DNA of 64,000 nt from Diphasiastrum complanatum (GCA_029204225.1 CM055108.1:17641779-17705778), one strand, 5' to 3'. Shown: positions 20,801-31,811, counted from the stretch's first letter. The notes: generated by a model from the sequence alone, not told the origin. Program-made: numbers and translations.

Positions 20801-21808
20801 GATATCACTTTACTTTTGATCTATGTTGATGACATTATCTTAAGTGGTGGTAACAATCTAGATATAGATGAAATCAAGATGGCACTCAAAAGAGAGTTTG
20901 AAATTCAAGATCTTGGTAAACTTCATTATATCTTAGGAATAGAGATTATTAGAACTTCTAAATCTACATTCATATGTCAAGAAAAGTATGTTAACTCTAT
21001 TCTAAATAGGTTTCATATGGAAGATTGTAAAGTTGTTTCTACTCCTATGGAATCAAATGTAAAGCTAACTACAAGAAGTAATGAAAGATCCTTCAAGGAC
21101 ATTACTCTCTATAGAAAGCTAATAGGATCTCTTATATGGTTAACCATCACAAGACCTGATCTAAGCTTTGTGGTTGGTAAACTAAGTCAATTTATGCAAG
21201 ATCCTAGTGAGGCTCATTGGAAGCTAGGAAAGAGAGTACTTAGATACATCTCGGGATCTAGAGATTTTGGCATCTTGTATGGAGGTACTACACCTAACCT
21301 TTGTGGATTTTCAGATTCAGATTTTGCAGGTGATCAAATGGATAGGAAGTCAACAAGTGCCTTTGCAATCTATCTTGGAGATGGAGTGGTCTCATGGCTA
21401 TCAAAGAAGCAACCAACTATCTCTCTATCTTCCACCGAAGCCGAGTACAAGGCATTAACAACATGCACCAAGGAGATTCTTTGGATCAAGAGGATGTTAT
21501 TGGATCTTCACTTGCTGGAACCAGAGAAGACTCCAATCATACTTTGTGATAACCTTTCAGCCCAAAGCTTGGCAAGCAATCCTGTTTTTCATGCAAGGAG
21601 CAAGCACATTGAGATTGCTCACCATTTTGTGAGAGATCAAGTCATTGCCAAAGAGGTGGAGCTTCAACATGTCTCTTCAAAGGAGTGTGTGGCTGATATC
21701 TTCACCAAACCATTGGGAAAGGACCTATATTTAATGCATAGATCTAATCTTGGAATGTGCTCAAAGACTATGTTGAAACTAGCATCCAATGTTGAAGAGG
21801 GAGTGTGA
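17855..21808 (+). CDS. Copia-3 gag-pol polyprotein (1317 aa)
   Basis: Intact frame. Gag begins with SSNYSTWKVRMESLL. A CCHC knuckle CFYCGIKGHFANEC sits at about residues 249-262, after a basic Gly/Lys-rich linker. The protease has WWIDSGASSHM (about 305). Integrase has WHKRLGHPN (about 440), CEHCALSKSH, HSDIHSS, DNGGEYTS (about 568) and PQQNGVAERKNR (about 598). Reverse transcriptase has FAPVAK (about 878) and LLIYVDDIILSGG (about 990). RNase H has SDSDFAGDQMDRKS and SSTEAEYKALTT (about 1194). The stop TGA at 21806-21808 lies inside the 3' LTR: the last codons run through the polypurine tract and the LTR's TGTGA supplies the stop. It is related to Copia-2 but clearly diverged in gag and the pre-RT region. 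All catalytic motifs look intact, so it may be active. Confidence 0.95.
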   Translation: MASNGGIMLESSERLSSSNYSTWKVRMESLLELNELMDIVAEIEERPLTLQEQQRFDKKAKRALHIIKMNVTNELLKEVGKCQSASEAWNALKKLFESKSTSRVLTLRRQIFSSRQREGESAHAFILRVKSLSDDLACIDENIKDGEIVQVMLNGLLNEHANLVQSFAIQRVLPSVVDLQEILLAEEHRLQSKLDGASLQGGGEEAFFTKGKFKGRGKGKGKWSKGGNFDHDDHSSSSSSTKNNKSKFKCFYCGIKGHFANECYKKKREQGERQGNLTIDEEEHNTCESLVMTSSLLANIDDNDPWWIDSGASSHMTRHKEYFTSLLSYEGEGNIIYTANDGQCDIKGIGTIPISLSTNRKANLENVLYIPSITKNLLSVSQMIDKGLDVEFIGDACLISKCGSLIAQGRRHGKLFKLDACVISNHEGCMAREQLTNQEVWHKRLGHPNFKSLEVMAKKELVLGLPKSLVANNSVCEHCALSKSHRLAYSRSTSRSKEAFQLVHSDIHSSSTTSNGGAKMYATFIDDFSRYTWIYLLKSKDEVFAAFVKFKNEMENQFNTKIKCLRSDNGGEYTSNRFKDFCIAHGIKREMSSPRTPQQNGVAERKNRTLCECAKAMRLHANLAKSFWGEALACANYLCNRWTSASLDGKTPHEVLYGRRPSVKHCRIFGCTCFVNITLDDRTKEDPSSKKGVFVGYSEVSKAYKVYIPSTKKVVISRDVIFHEENVSNVVDVDVDVPTNHHDVQDVLDEDGDATPKQTSRKTQRQRAKPSRLTYDEKGKQVVDNSNFAFLTSFDEPTCVGEAIQKKEWIQAMDHEHQALIKSNTWRLVKLPKDKKAIGCKWIFKIKTNQDGSINKYKARLVAKGYAQEYGIDYDETFAPVAKMVTIRILISLATLYDWDMWQMDVTNAFLNGDLEEDIYMEQPEGYVSHDEPNHVCYLQKSLYGLKQAPRSWYAKLNSFLLSQNFVMSEYDHSLYFRLNENDITLLLIYVDDIILSGGNNLDIDEIKMALKREFEIQDLGKLHYILGIEIIRTSKSTFICQEKYVNSILNRFHMEDCKVVSTPMESNVKLTTRSNERSFKDITLYRKLIGSLIWLTITRPDLSFVVGKLSQFMQDPSEAHWKLGKRVLRYISGSRDFGILYGGTTPNLCGFSDSDFAGDQMDRKSTSAFAIYLGDGVVSWLSKKQPTISLSSTEAEYKALTTCTKEILWIKRMLLDLHLLEPEKTPIILCDNLSAQSLASNPVFHARSKHIEIAHHFVRDQVIAKEVELQHVSSKECVADIFTKPLGKDLYLMHRSNLGMCSKTMLKLASNVEEGV
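21794..21803 (+). other. Copia-3 polypurine tract
   Basis: GAAGAGGGAG directly precedes the 3' LTR and is also coding (end of gag-pol). Confidence 0.8.
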
Positions 21809-22458
21809 AAATTGTCAACATTTCCTAGCTAGTTTGAGGCCTAAATTGGCTAAAATTGTAAATAGTTTTGGTTCTGGAGTTTCACACGTGTGAACCAGGC
21901 CACAATGTTTTTATTTACTGTATTTTTTCAGTATGATGAAGTGTCAAACTTCATACCCTTCAAAATGAGACCATTTTGATGTATTTTGGTCATATAAGCC
22001 ATTTTTAGCTATTTTTCCTATATAGGGAATATCTAGGGTCAAGTACCTTCTAGAGAGAGGAGAGAGAGTCATCTTCCTCATCCATAAATAGTAGGGAAGT
22101 CGTGGAGAACAGGTTGGAGAAACCTTTTGTATGCTTCATTGAGATCAATAGATCATTGTCATTGTTTCTTCCTCCATTGAGAGCATTGTTGTGTGTATTG
22201 TCTTCAAGCTATTGTGTATGATCTTAGGTGCTTTCCAAAAGTGGTAGGCTGATGTATTATGGACTGTATAATGCTATTTTGGGCCGCACTTGATGTTTAT
22301 GGAAGTTTCCATTTGTGATAAATGCTTTTTGATCAAGTTCTTTGCATTCTAGGTAGCATAGAATGTGTTGCCAATTCCTAGCTTATGTAGTTTGGAGTGC
22401 AAGCATTCAAGCCAATGATCTTGGAGTTTAGATCCACTTAGGATCTGTATTTTTCACA
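21804..22458 (+). repeat. Copia-3 3' LTR
   Basis: Same length and, on reading, the same sequence as 16028-16682. Followed by the CTTCA target duplication. Confidence 0.92.
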
Positions 22459-22622
22459 CTTCACACATGTGAAAAGTACATACACATCCTCCAAGTCGAT
22501 TTGATCCAGATAGAAACAAGCTATCACTCTAGATGAACTTGCCCTCACTAGTATTGGCCAAAAACAAATTTTGCCAATGATCTTTGCAAGTTTTATGAAT
22601 CAAATGATCACTCTCTTACTTA

Positions 22623-22634
22623 GCTCTGATACCA
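22623..22634 (-). other. Copia-1 primer-binding site
   Basis: GCTCTGATACCA on the plus strand (TGGTATCAGAGC on the element strand) abuts the Copia-1 5' LTR at 22635. This confirms that the leader split by Copia-3 belongs to a minus-strand element. Confidence 0.85.
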
Positions 22635-23401
22635 TGATACAATTTTAGTTTAAAGGACATTAATGATTGTACTTAACAATCATAGAGAGCTATTGGTTGC
22701 TTAATCAATGTATCTATCAAGTTCTACACTTTAGATCTTGATCTAGATTCACTACACTTAGATTTAAGCAAGAGCAATGGATCAAAACTTCATAAACTAG
22801 TGAGAGCGAACTCACACGTGTGGAGTACTATCCACTGTATGGCTTGCAACTGAAACAACAAGTACTTTGGTTCTTGATAGCAATCATTCGATAAAATCAC
22901 AATTCTATTGACTAGAAATCTCACAAAAGTGTAGAATGTCATCAATCTCATTAGCAAAATGATGATCTTTTATGGATCAAGTACATCCACAAGTTTGGTA
23001 CAGTCCAGAAGGTCTTCACACGTGTGAAGAGTGCCACATCACTCAGATCTATCCATTTGATCCATCCTTGATCCTTATCCAAAGTTGACCTTCTAGAATA
23101 TGGCTAAAATCCAAAGAGCTAGTCTCCTAGAATATAGGAATATTCTCTACAAAATAGGATCTAAGGAAAATGGTCAACTCTTATCTTTTAGAACTCTATA
23201 CACACGTGTGAACATCCACCTGCCATGTGGGAGCATTTACTCATGCACATGCAAGGATAAGCTAATTTCTAGGTGACTAGTTAGCTTGACTAAAAACTAG
23301 TCATATCATGTTCACACTTAACTTGATTGATACAAAATCAAAATAGATATTTACAAGTATGAAAAGTACTTTCTTTCACACATGGGAACTCCACACGTGT
23401 G
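22635..23401 (-). repeat. Copia-1 5' LTR (truncated)
   Basis: Starts TGATACAATTTTAG and follows the other copia LTRs to TCCACACGTGTG, where it stops abruptly at the LTR-L start (23402). The final 100 bp or so (…GACAATTTTCA) are absent, and the missing piece does not reappear after LTR-L, so this is a deletion or recombination junction and not a clean insertion. Confidence 0.8.
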
Positions 23402-24566
23402 TGTTGGCTGATTCTGACGAATCCCCAAGATACTCGTACAGAGCAACTCAAGAGCACCTCTCACCTTAGATCGAGGAGGTCTTTGAGAAGACGAGACTAA
23501 TGAAGACTGAGAGCTGAGTATGAGAGCCGAGAAATACTAGCTAGGAAAGACATGCAAGAACTGTGTAAGCCTCATGGTGAATCCCGGAAGATGGAATGAC
23601 CATGTGGGAACTAGTATTTCTAAGCACATGTAATAAATGCAAGTAGACCCCTCATAAAGAAAGTAGAGTGAGCCACCTTTTGATGGTGACCTCTAGTGGA
23701 GAGCAATATTCCACTTGTAATTTGTGAAATGTGGAAATTCTACTAGGATGCCACCTTAGGAGCTCTCTTGCTTATTTAAGAGACTCCTTCTTTGTGAAGA
23801 GGAGCTTTTTGCATTGTATCTACTCCATGCTTAATAAGAAGATTTTCCATGAGTTTGATGCTACACTAAGCTCCTTGATCATGATGGTTTTCTTGAGTGA
23901 TGCCCCTATGATCATGCCCTTCCATTCATATTGTGTGTGGTTGTGGATTTAGAGTGGATTAGTTTTCTTGCTTTCCTCGTTGTGGATTAGATTTCTTGTT
24001 TTCTTGTGGATTAATGTAGGAGCCAGCATTCAAGTAAACTAAATAGGCTGGATCTGTGGTGTGATTCTTGCATATCTCTATACAATCCAGTTCTTGATAT
24101 TCTTGGGATGTCCAAGAATCAAAAGGCTAGTTGGTTTCTTGATTCTTGGACTTCTAACATGTTGTAGATTAGTTTCTTGTTTCTTGTTTTGTCAATTTAT
24201 GCAAGGTAGTTCAGTGTTAATGTAGTGTAGGCTCTGATTTCAGTCCGTTTTAAGTGTAGGTAGCTGTAGAATCTGTAGAACGTTCATTGGTTTGTATGAT
24301 GATTTGTGAATGAGCGTTCTTGGCCTGCATCCATGTAGAATGTAAGTGCGTTCAAGAGTGATGTCTCTGAGTTGTCCTCTGACAGGCAGGACATAAAAAA
24401 AATACTACAACAAAACTTTGTTCCTTCTACCTGGGTTGGCATCGTAAAATCAATCAAGAAACTATCTAACGATTGCCATGAAGCCTGATAACAGGCAGAA
24501 ATGATTCTGTAAGCAAGAAGCAGAAAAGTAAACAATAGGTCCTATGGAGCAGGGGATCTGTCAACA
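23402..24566 (+). repeat. LTR-L copy 1 (1165 bp)
   Basis: Begins TGTTGGCTGATTC and ends GGGGATCTGTCAACA, with inverted termini TGTTG/CAACA. A second copy at 47718-48532 has the same ends and a perfect target duplication, which fixes these boundaries. A TTATTTAAGAGACTCC element near 23772 could be the LTR promoter. No target duplication is seen here, and no PBS follows at 24567. Whether it belongs with the gypsy gag starting at 25772 is unclear. Confidence 0.75.
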
Positions 24567-25771
24567 TTTGACCCATTTCTCACATAATGAAACGACATAT
24601 GCTGCAAGACTATCTTTGATCGGACCCATGAACGCAATCTGAAATGTCTCTAGATCTGTTCATAGCTCAGAACGACCTGCACACACCATTCCCATGCCCT
24701 GCATACATCCTTAGCTCCTTCTACATCATCCTCTACCCGTAGCTTACCCATCGTCTCCACCTCCCTCTGTCACCATCTCAGCCGAGCACCCTGTCTCACG
24801 TCTCAACCGAACACCCTCTCTTCCATCTCAATCGAGCACCCTGTCTCACGTCTCAACCGAATACCCTCTCTTCTATCTCACCCGAGCCTCTCTCTCTTAC
24901 CATCTTGACCGACGCAACGCAGGTGCATCAAAAAAAAAAAATTATCTCAACCAGAGCTCACGCTCACATTTCAACCGGAGTGCTCAGTTAAATCTCAACC
25001 GACACAGTGCATCCCATCTCAACCGAAGCCTTCCTTTGAAATCTCAACCGAAGCACTTCTTTGGAATCTCGACTGGAGCCTTCCTTTGAAATCTTGACCG
25101 AAGCACTTCTTTGAAATCTCGATCGAAGCGCTCATTGGAATCTCAGCCAAAGTGTTCGCTGGAATCTCAGTCGAAGTGTTCGCTGAAATCTTGACCGAAG
25201 CGTTCATTGGAATCTTAGCCGAAGTGTTCGCTAGAATCTCATCCGAAGTGTCCGTTGAAGTCTCAGCCGAAGTGCCTGCTCAGATCTTGAAGCCGAAGTG
25301 CCGGCTCAAATCTCGACCAAAGCCAAAGTGCCCGTTCAGATCTCGACCGAAGCTGAAGTGATGTCGATTGGAGCTGAAGCGCCCACTCAAATCTCAACCG
25401 GAGCCGAAGGAGCGATCAAATCTCGACCGGAGGGATTCAATCAGTTCTCAACAGAAGCAATCAGGCCAAAGCTCGATCGGAGCAAGTAACACCCATCTCG
25501 ACCGGACCATAACTTTTGATCAACACCTCTGATTGCCATTTCGACCGAACCACCATCTTCACAACACCTTCGAGACTGAAAAAAAAAAAGGCATGAATAC
25601 CAATTTTTTTTCAAAAAACAACACCCATACCAATAGAATGCTCTTTTCATACTGAGTTTTCCCTTGACTTCCTAAAAAAACCCAGAAAAAATCGAAAAAC
25701 ACCAAAAACCCTAAAAAATCCAAAAACACCATAAACACATACCCAACACAAAAAAGACACAACAATACCCA
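24567..25771 (+). other. Leader-like non-coding region with a degenerate minisatellite
   Basis: Between LTR-L and the Gypsy-2 gag. From about 24770 to 25520 it consists of degenerate tandem units of about 30 bp built on AATCTCAACCGAAGC. Some of it stays open on both strands and gives low-complexity peptides, which is a by-product of the repeat. After that comes an A-rich stretch (25640-25770) just before the gag ATG. Confidence 0.6.
24770..25520. repeat. Degenerate ~30-bp minisatellite (ATCTCAACCGAAGC core)
   Basis: At least a dozen imperfect units are visible, clearest at 25010-25300, each with TCTCRACCGAAG followed by a variable GCNTTCNTTGGAA spacer. Unit length drifts between about 27 and 33 bp. 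Confidence 0.7.
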
Positions 25772-27250
25772 ATGGCCGACAATACAGATCCTGACATCCT
25801 AGAAAACTATCCATACGAGATCAGGTCCCCTATCAGACATCCTAGATTCTACCGAATGTGGTCCCAACCCTACGAGCCATCCACAAATCCATTCGAAAGA
25901 CAAGAACATGATAGAGCCAAGTCCTCGCGATCCAAAACCCATGTTCATGGTGTGGAAACATCCCATGCCAGAACCAACCTTAATGGAGTCTCTGCTACCC
26001 ACAATGCTCATCATGAGAGACGTACACCCAAACTAGATCTACCAAAGTTTGACGGTAGTTCGGACCCTCAAAGATTTTTGCAAATCTTTGAGAATGCATG
26101 TGATGTATATGGCGAGACATCACCCGACGCCATGATTCAACTCTTCTCGATGACCATGATCGATCGAACACGAGAATGGTTTTTTAACCTTGATCGTGAA
26201 GATAAACGTGACTGGTCACTCTTGAAGATGCCTTTATCAAACACTTCAAGCCATTTTGCAAAATAGAAAGCCCTTTTGTCAAGCTAAGTAATATCAAAAT
26301 GACAAAAGATGAACGAGTACGAGACTATATTGAGTGTTTCAAACATCTCAAAAGTCAAGTACAAGAATAGCCCTCTGAACATATGCACATCATCTGGTCC
26401 TTAGTCGGCCTTCCAAGATGGATTAGACGCGAGCTTAAATCCAGTGATGAATATGTGAGCCTAAAGATAGCTATGTCTGATGCCATCAAGGAAGAAGACG
26501 AAGGATCAGATATTGATGAATCTAGGGAAAGGCAAGCACCACATGCTCCTGACCATGCGTCGAAACCGATCGAGGTCACCCGATCGAGGACATCAACTTT
26601 GGAAATCACAGCTGGCGTTGCTTAATAAGCAACACCAACTTCAAATGGAGAAACTCACCAATGAGTTTCAAACTACCCTGAAGTCTATCCAAAGCAGTAT
26701 GCTTGGTCAGTCAAACCCTGCACAGGTACCTTATAGACAAAAAACAATATGCTGCCCACACTATCGGGCTATGCATCTTGTTGATGCTTGTCCTTCATAT
26801 CGACCTATCCAAGCACATATAGTTCAACAAGATGAAGAACACCCATCACAATCTGGAAATGCCTTGCCTTATCATGAATATCCACCAGCAAGTCCAGAAC
26901 CACTAGCCATACAAGATGGCTACACCATTGTACAAGGGCCACTGCACACCAGATGTTTCATCTGTGGTGAAACCAACCACTTCATGGGGGATTGTCCAGT
27001 TAAGACCCAGTACCATGCTGAGTGTCCCGAATGTATCTGAAAACACAGTTTCAAAGACTGTCCAAAACAACCAATTAAGATCCTACCTACCCGTCACGTC
27101 AGCTATAATCACAATAGGATCTTCACGACAACAACACAAGCACCATAACAACCAACAGTTAAACCTGCTGCTCAATCGAGAAGTTTCTTGTAGACTTCTA
27201 CATCACCATCCAATACACCAGCTCCATAGTACAAAAAGACACTAATATGA
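25772..27250 (+). pseudogene. Gypsy-2 gag (Ty3/gypsy)
   Basis: The ATG at 25772 opens MADNTDPDILENYPYEIRSP. The gag core LPKFDGSSDPQRFLQIFENA and EWFFNLDREDKRDWSLLK parallels Gypsy-1 (SSDPIRFLQIYEQACEIYGE, DWFFNLSEEEK). The frame shifts near 26225, runs through a TAG near 26369, shifts again near 26600, and ends with a zinc knuckle CFICGETNHFMGDC near 26957-26998 followed by a broken second knuckle. It is a dead nucleocapsid/capsid gene. The matching minus-strand pol pieces at 28.7 and 31.8-34.5 kb may come from the same or a sister element. Confidence 0.8.
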
Positions 27251-28654
27251 AATGAGTCCTTGTCGAAAGAAAGTAAAACCGATATTCCGTCATCTGCTAC
27301 AATGTCCAACCAAGAGCAATCTCCACAAGGAATTGACAGTTTTTCTCCCCTTCTACAACCTCAAATCTATTTGTATTTCCACATGCAAATAAGATTTCCA
27401 ATGTGCCAATACACAATATTTCTTGGATTCGGAAATCCAGATAGAGATTCGGTTCTGAATCTCTTGTTCACAGAGGTCCTCAAGACATAGTACCTCAATG
27501 ATACCTGCATCTCAAGCTATATCTTACAATATCTGCTATCAATGATGGTAGATTTTAGTGTCACCAACCCTGTCTTGTTTTGACAAGGGCATGTCAGAGT
27601 AAGTCACATTACTCTAAAATATTGCAACTATCAAGGTACATTATCAATGTTGATGAATGCAAGTTTTGTTCGACAAGTGCTATATAGTTCTCACTATCTA
27701 TAATGTTTGTATATTTCCTTGTTTCTCTTCACCTATTTTGTGTGACTGATTTTTGCATGAGGAATAGCTACTACACGAGAGTCTTCTATAGAGCATCTTC
27801 AAAACACATTTTCATTCATCTATCCATCTTCAGATTACCATGTACAATAGTTTCAAATTTTTGAAAACTATGAGAAATCCATGACAAGTTAGAGTTGATT
27901 CCTGCACCTCATTGCCATATTATTCTTTGAGTCAACTACAACAAGATCGAAACAAATTTAGTTAAAATTTGTTCAATCTTTAGTCCAGTCACATGTTCAA
28001 CGAGTTTCAACTACGCGTTTCACACGCCGATCCAATCCTGAGCATGAACAATCACCAGCAACAACATCTCTACCAACAGATTTTTTTTGGGGGGGAGAGA
28101 CTGGATTTGCTTGGATCCACTGGAGCAGTTACGCTGCCAGCAACAACACCAGCAAGATCGACAGCCAAGGTCACAAACCCAAAGTCGACAATGACAAGGC
28201 TAAGAAGACAGATGGGAAATTCAAAGCGACTCGATCAGAAGAAGTAGCCCAGTCATGACGAAGATCCTTCAGAAAGGAAAACACAAGCATTAGAACCATG
28301 TCTATTGTCCACACCATCTATCGTTGTCACCACCACCCTCCCTTCCATCTGTTTGTTTATCATCAGTTTACTGTTCTTTTGAGAAATTTCCAGTTTTTGA
28401 TAGTCTTACCGAAGCAGCTGATATATCATTGCAAGTGTCTTGTGGAGATCAACTACCACCTATATTGGTTGTTCAGCCGAAAAAGACCTACAAAAGCAGG
28501 TGAAGCAGATAGAAGAAATAAAAAGAAAGATCCAGGAAGCTGAGGAGGAAAGGACAAAACTTAAGCAACATATGAGTCAGATCGATCTAGATCAAAAGAA
28601 ACTCTCTGGAGTGATGATAGTTGAATCCCCTCTTATGAAGCCCAAAGAATTCCA
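27251..28654 (+). other. Decayed gypsy internal sequence
   Basis: Only short frames. A run of T then G (TTTTTTTTGGGGGGG near 28081-28096) and a lysine/glutamate-rich coiled-coil-like frame at about 28470-28661 (KQIEEIKRKIQEAEEERTKL) are visible. No recognisable pol domain. Probably the decayed gag-pol spacer of Gypsy-2. Confidence 0.35.
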
Positions 28655-28930
28655 AAAGTAACTTTGGCAACTGGTTCCACTTTGGATGAATGCTGCAGAA
28701 AGGCCTTGAGTGGAAGGGCCTCCATGTAGTTGAGGATCTGAATGTCAAAAATGTATGGTCTATTTTGAAGAAACATTTTGTTTCCAATGCCAAAGCTTTG
28801 CTAGCTTTCAATTTTGAACCTTTGACAAAAGCCGACATGACACGACAAAACATGAAATTAGTCGTGCTCCTCAATAGCCAAGAAGATCAACCAAGTACCA
28901 TGGGGTACAGATATCTGATCTGATATCATG
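28655..28930 (-). pseudogene. Gypsy pol fragment (gag-pol linker region)
   Basis: From about 28665 to 28760 the sequence matches 34446-34540 closely in the same orientation, coding on the minus strand for a peptide like DIQILNYMEALPLKAF. It stops matching after …GGTCTATTTT, which is also exactly where duplicated segment X2 begins in the other copy. Confidence 0.6.
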
Positions 28931-29914
28931 GCATCAACAAGAGTATTCTAGATCGTGGCTAATTTGCCACTCTTGTAATTCATGATTAGTTGTAGATGTT
29001 TAATTGCTCTAATCTAGAAGTTACATGACACAACTATATACTTTCTGTTTGATGCATAATAAAGTAAGTCTAATGCTAGTAAGCAAGACAAGAAACATGA
29101 AGAAATTCAGAATACACGTCCGCTTGCGTGCGAGACAATTCTGCATAGGATCTATAGATCCACAAGTCCGCTAGTAAGTGAGACACGAATTCGTGAGAAA
29201 TATTTTTCTCACGCCAACGCACTGCGTGGATCTGCATGCAGTGCTTGAAGAATCAAAAAAATCAATAGATGATTTTGTAGCTGTTGTGCACATTATTAAG
29301 CTAGATGATTGTATGATCTTGAATGTAAATTTGTTTGCGGCTATTTGTGTGTCTGATTCACTTGCTCATTTAATTCCACACTTGAATGCTACAAAATTGT
29401 TAACGTAGACCAACAGTGTCTGACTATTCTTTGAAGGATTGTAGGAGTGATACAGCTGGCAGTGACCAACGATCACATCTGAATTTCTGACGAACTGATC
29501 TTGTTTGCGAATCCTTTCGCTTTGTGCTTTGCTTTGCTTCACGATCACTTAGCTATAAGGGTAAATCAATTACAGAGCTCACCCAAGTTTCGTTTTGTTT
29601 CATCATGTTTCGTCTCGTCTCGTTACAGAGTGATTGATCTTGTCACGAACTCTTTCGCTTCATTTCGTTTCGTGTTGTTTCGTGATCTGTGCTTCTAGCA
29701 TGAATCAATGTCAATGCAAGTTTCGCTTCATTTCGTTTTTGTTTAGAATTTGTCTCGTTTCGTTTGGTTGTGTTACTGAGCCTGCTTGATCCAACTTGAA
29801 CAGAAATAATTCGAGTGTCATGAATCGTTCATGATTTAATTTCATCAGTTTGTCACCAGAGTCTTGGCTAGAATTTTGCATTTTTTGAGTGCATTATATT
29901 AGTCATCATATTTG
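28931..29914. other. No gene seen; TTTCGT-rich stretch
   Basis: No supported ORF. 29515-29770 is enriched in TTTCGT and TCTCGT words (for example TTTCGTCTCGTCTCGTTACAG), a degenerate simple repeat. Confidence 0.5.
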
Positions 29915-30256
29915 TTATCTTTTGTTCTTTTTAAGATAGATATAAAGGATGTCTTTATCTCATTCTTGTTTACCTTTGATTGAGAAGTTTGGCGCATGAA
30001 AATAGGAGATCAACCATAGGTTATGCCTTTAATATTGGAAAGGGTTATTTCTCATTGGGTACTAAGAAATAGAAGATGTCTCTCTCAACTACATAAATTG
30101 AGTATATCCACCAAATGACAAAATTGACAAAAATGTAAAAAAAATTGCACTAGAAATGCGAAAAAAAAAATAGCGGAAAAAGTTTGAAATAAAGAATAAT
30201 AATCCACGGTGTGTATTTCAAATAAATGCATCCACTGGACACATTAACCGGAGTCT

Positions 30257-30393
<137 letters not shown>

Positions 30394-30826
30394 TGGAGTC
30401 TGGACGGAGAGATGAGATACACATCCTATTTGTTATGATTATTATTATTCACATTTGATCGATCAATGGAGAGAGAGAATTAGTAATCATGAGTGTCCAA
30501 TTTTTTCATCTACTCTCCATAATCTTCACTCTCCTTTCCATCTCTCTAGCACCCATCTCTCTCTCATACTACTCGCATGGCGGAAATTAGCTGGAGAAGT
30601 AGCGCTCATGCATGAATATCAAGCTTAATCCATTAGTTGAGCCATATTCGATCAATCATATTCAGCCATTGGATTTTGCTTCTCGCAGGTCCTACCCTAA
30701 TTACGTAGTCGGAGGAGAACTTCATCACCAGGTAGACTCATTGATCGATCTCTACAATATCATAAGAGTATGCCATATTTTTGCAAATGAGGTTTCACCA
30801 TTGCTTCCGATTTTTTCATCAGTCTA

Positions 30827-31045
<219 letters not shown>

Positions 31046-31400
31046 TGGTTAGGACCGAATAGTTTGGGGAAGGTAATCACCAAAAGTCTCTCCAGTGGAA
31101 TTCATCTTCCAGAATGCACTCATAAGATTGATGTATAATTTATAGCTCTTTCGTTAGCGCTATGCTAGAGTAGGGTGGAAGGAAAGGCACTAATTATTTT
31201 CTTTTGACATGCATTTAGAAAAAGTCCTCGATCATCTCGCTCTCTCCCATCCTCATCATGCTCCATGTAGCACTCATGGGTAATTGAGAGTCCAGCACTC
31301 CAGCACATGAATGACACTTGGGCCTCTCAAAAAAATGAAAAGAGAATTATGTGTACAAACTCACCTGATGGAGATTTTGAACGAGAGAAATGGATGAATC

Positions 31401-31598
<198 letters not shown>

Positions 31599-31811
31599 AA
31601 ACTTAAACTAGTGTTTTCCTTCAAACTTAAAGGCAAGGTGATTGATACATGGGCAGGCGTTTAGACATGATCAATCTTTGTTGAAGCTGCCAACGATCTA
31701 CAACTACGTAATGGATACCCGAGTGCATATTCCGCCCATTTGTGAACATATTAAAAAGAAAAATATGTTGTTGTTGCCCATCCGCGCTTCCATCGTGCCA
31801 GCCGTGGAACT

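Larger units (their letters stand above)
16028..22458 (+). mobile_element. Copia-3: young, intact Ty1/copia retrotransposon
   Basis: Two 655-bp LTRs (16028-16682 and 21804-22458) appear identical on reading and end TGTGAAAA…TTTTCACA. A perfect 5-bp target duplication CTTCA flanks the element (16023-16027 and 22459-22463). PBS, a 1.16-kb leader, a 1317-codon frame and a polypurine tract are all present. It lies in the opposite orientation to the Copia-1 leader it interrupts. Matching LTRs imply very recent insertion. Confidence 0.95.
3742..23401 (-). mobile_element. Copia-1: old Ty1/copia retrotransposon split by three later insertions
   Basis: The parts appear in this order on the plus coordinate axis: a truncated 3' LTR (3742-4509), the pol C-terminal half (4523-5811), Copia-2, the pol N-terminal half (12130-13880), a 900-bp insert, gag (14786-15607), leader (15608-16027), Copia-3, the rest of the leader (22464-22622), PBS (22623-22634) and a truncated 5' LTR (22635-23401). 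Each break falls mid-sequence, and removing the insert restores collinearity with Copia-2, which belongs to the same family. Its LTRs, gag and pol are all disrupted, so it is dead. It is the oldest layer of this nest. Confidence 0.85.

Noticed and set aside
25019-25489. Repetitive ORFs on both strands (EVFAEILTEAF type)
   Set aside because: Produced by the ~30-bp minisatellite; both strands are open and no domain is recognisable.
23402-25771. LTR-L as the 5' LTR of the gypsy whose gag starts at 25772
   Set aside because: No PBS follows at 24567 and there is no matching downstream LTR in the window, so the link is positional only.
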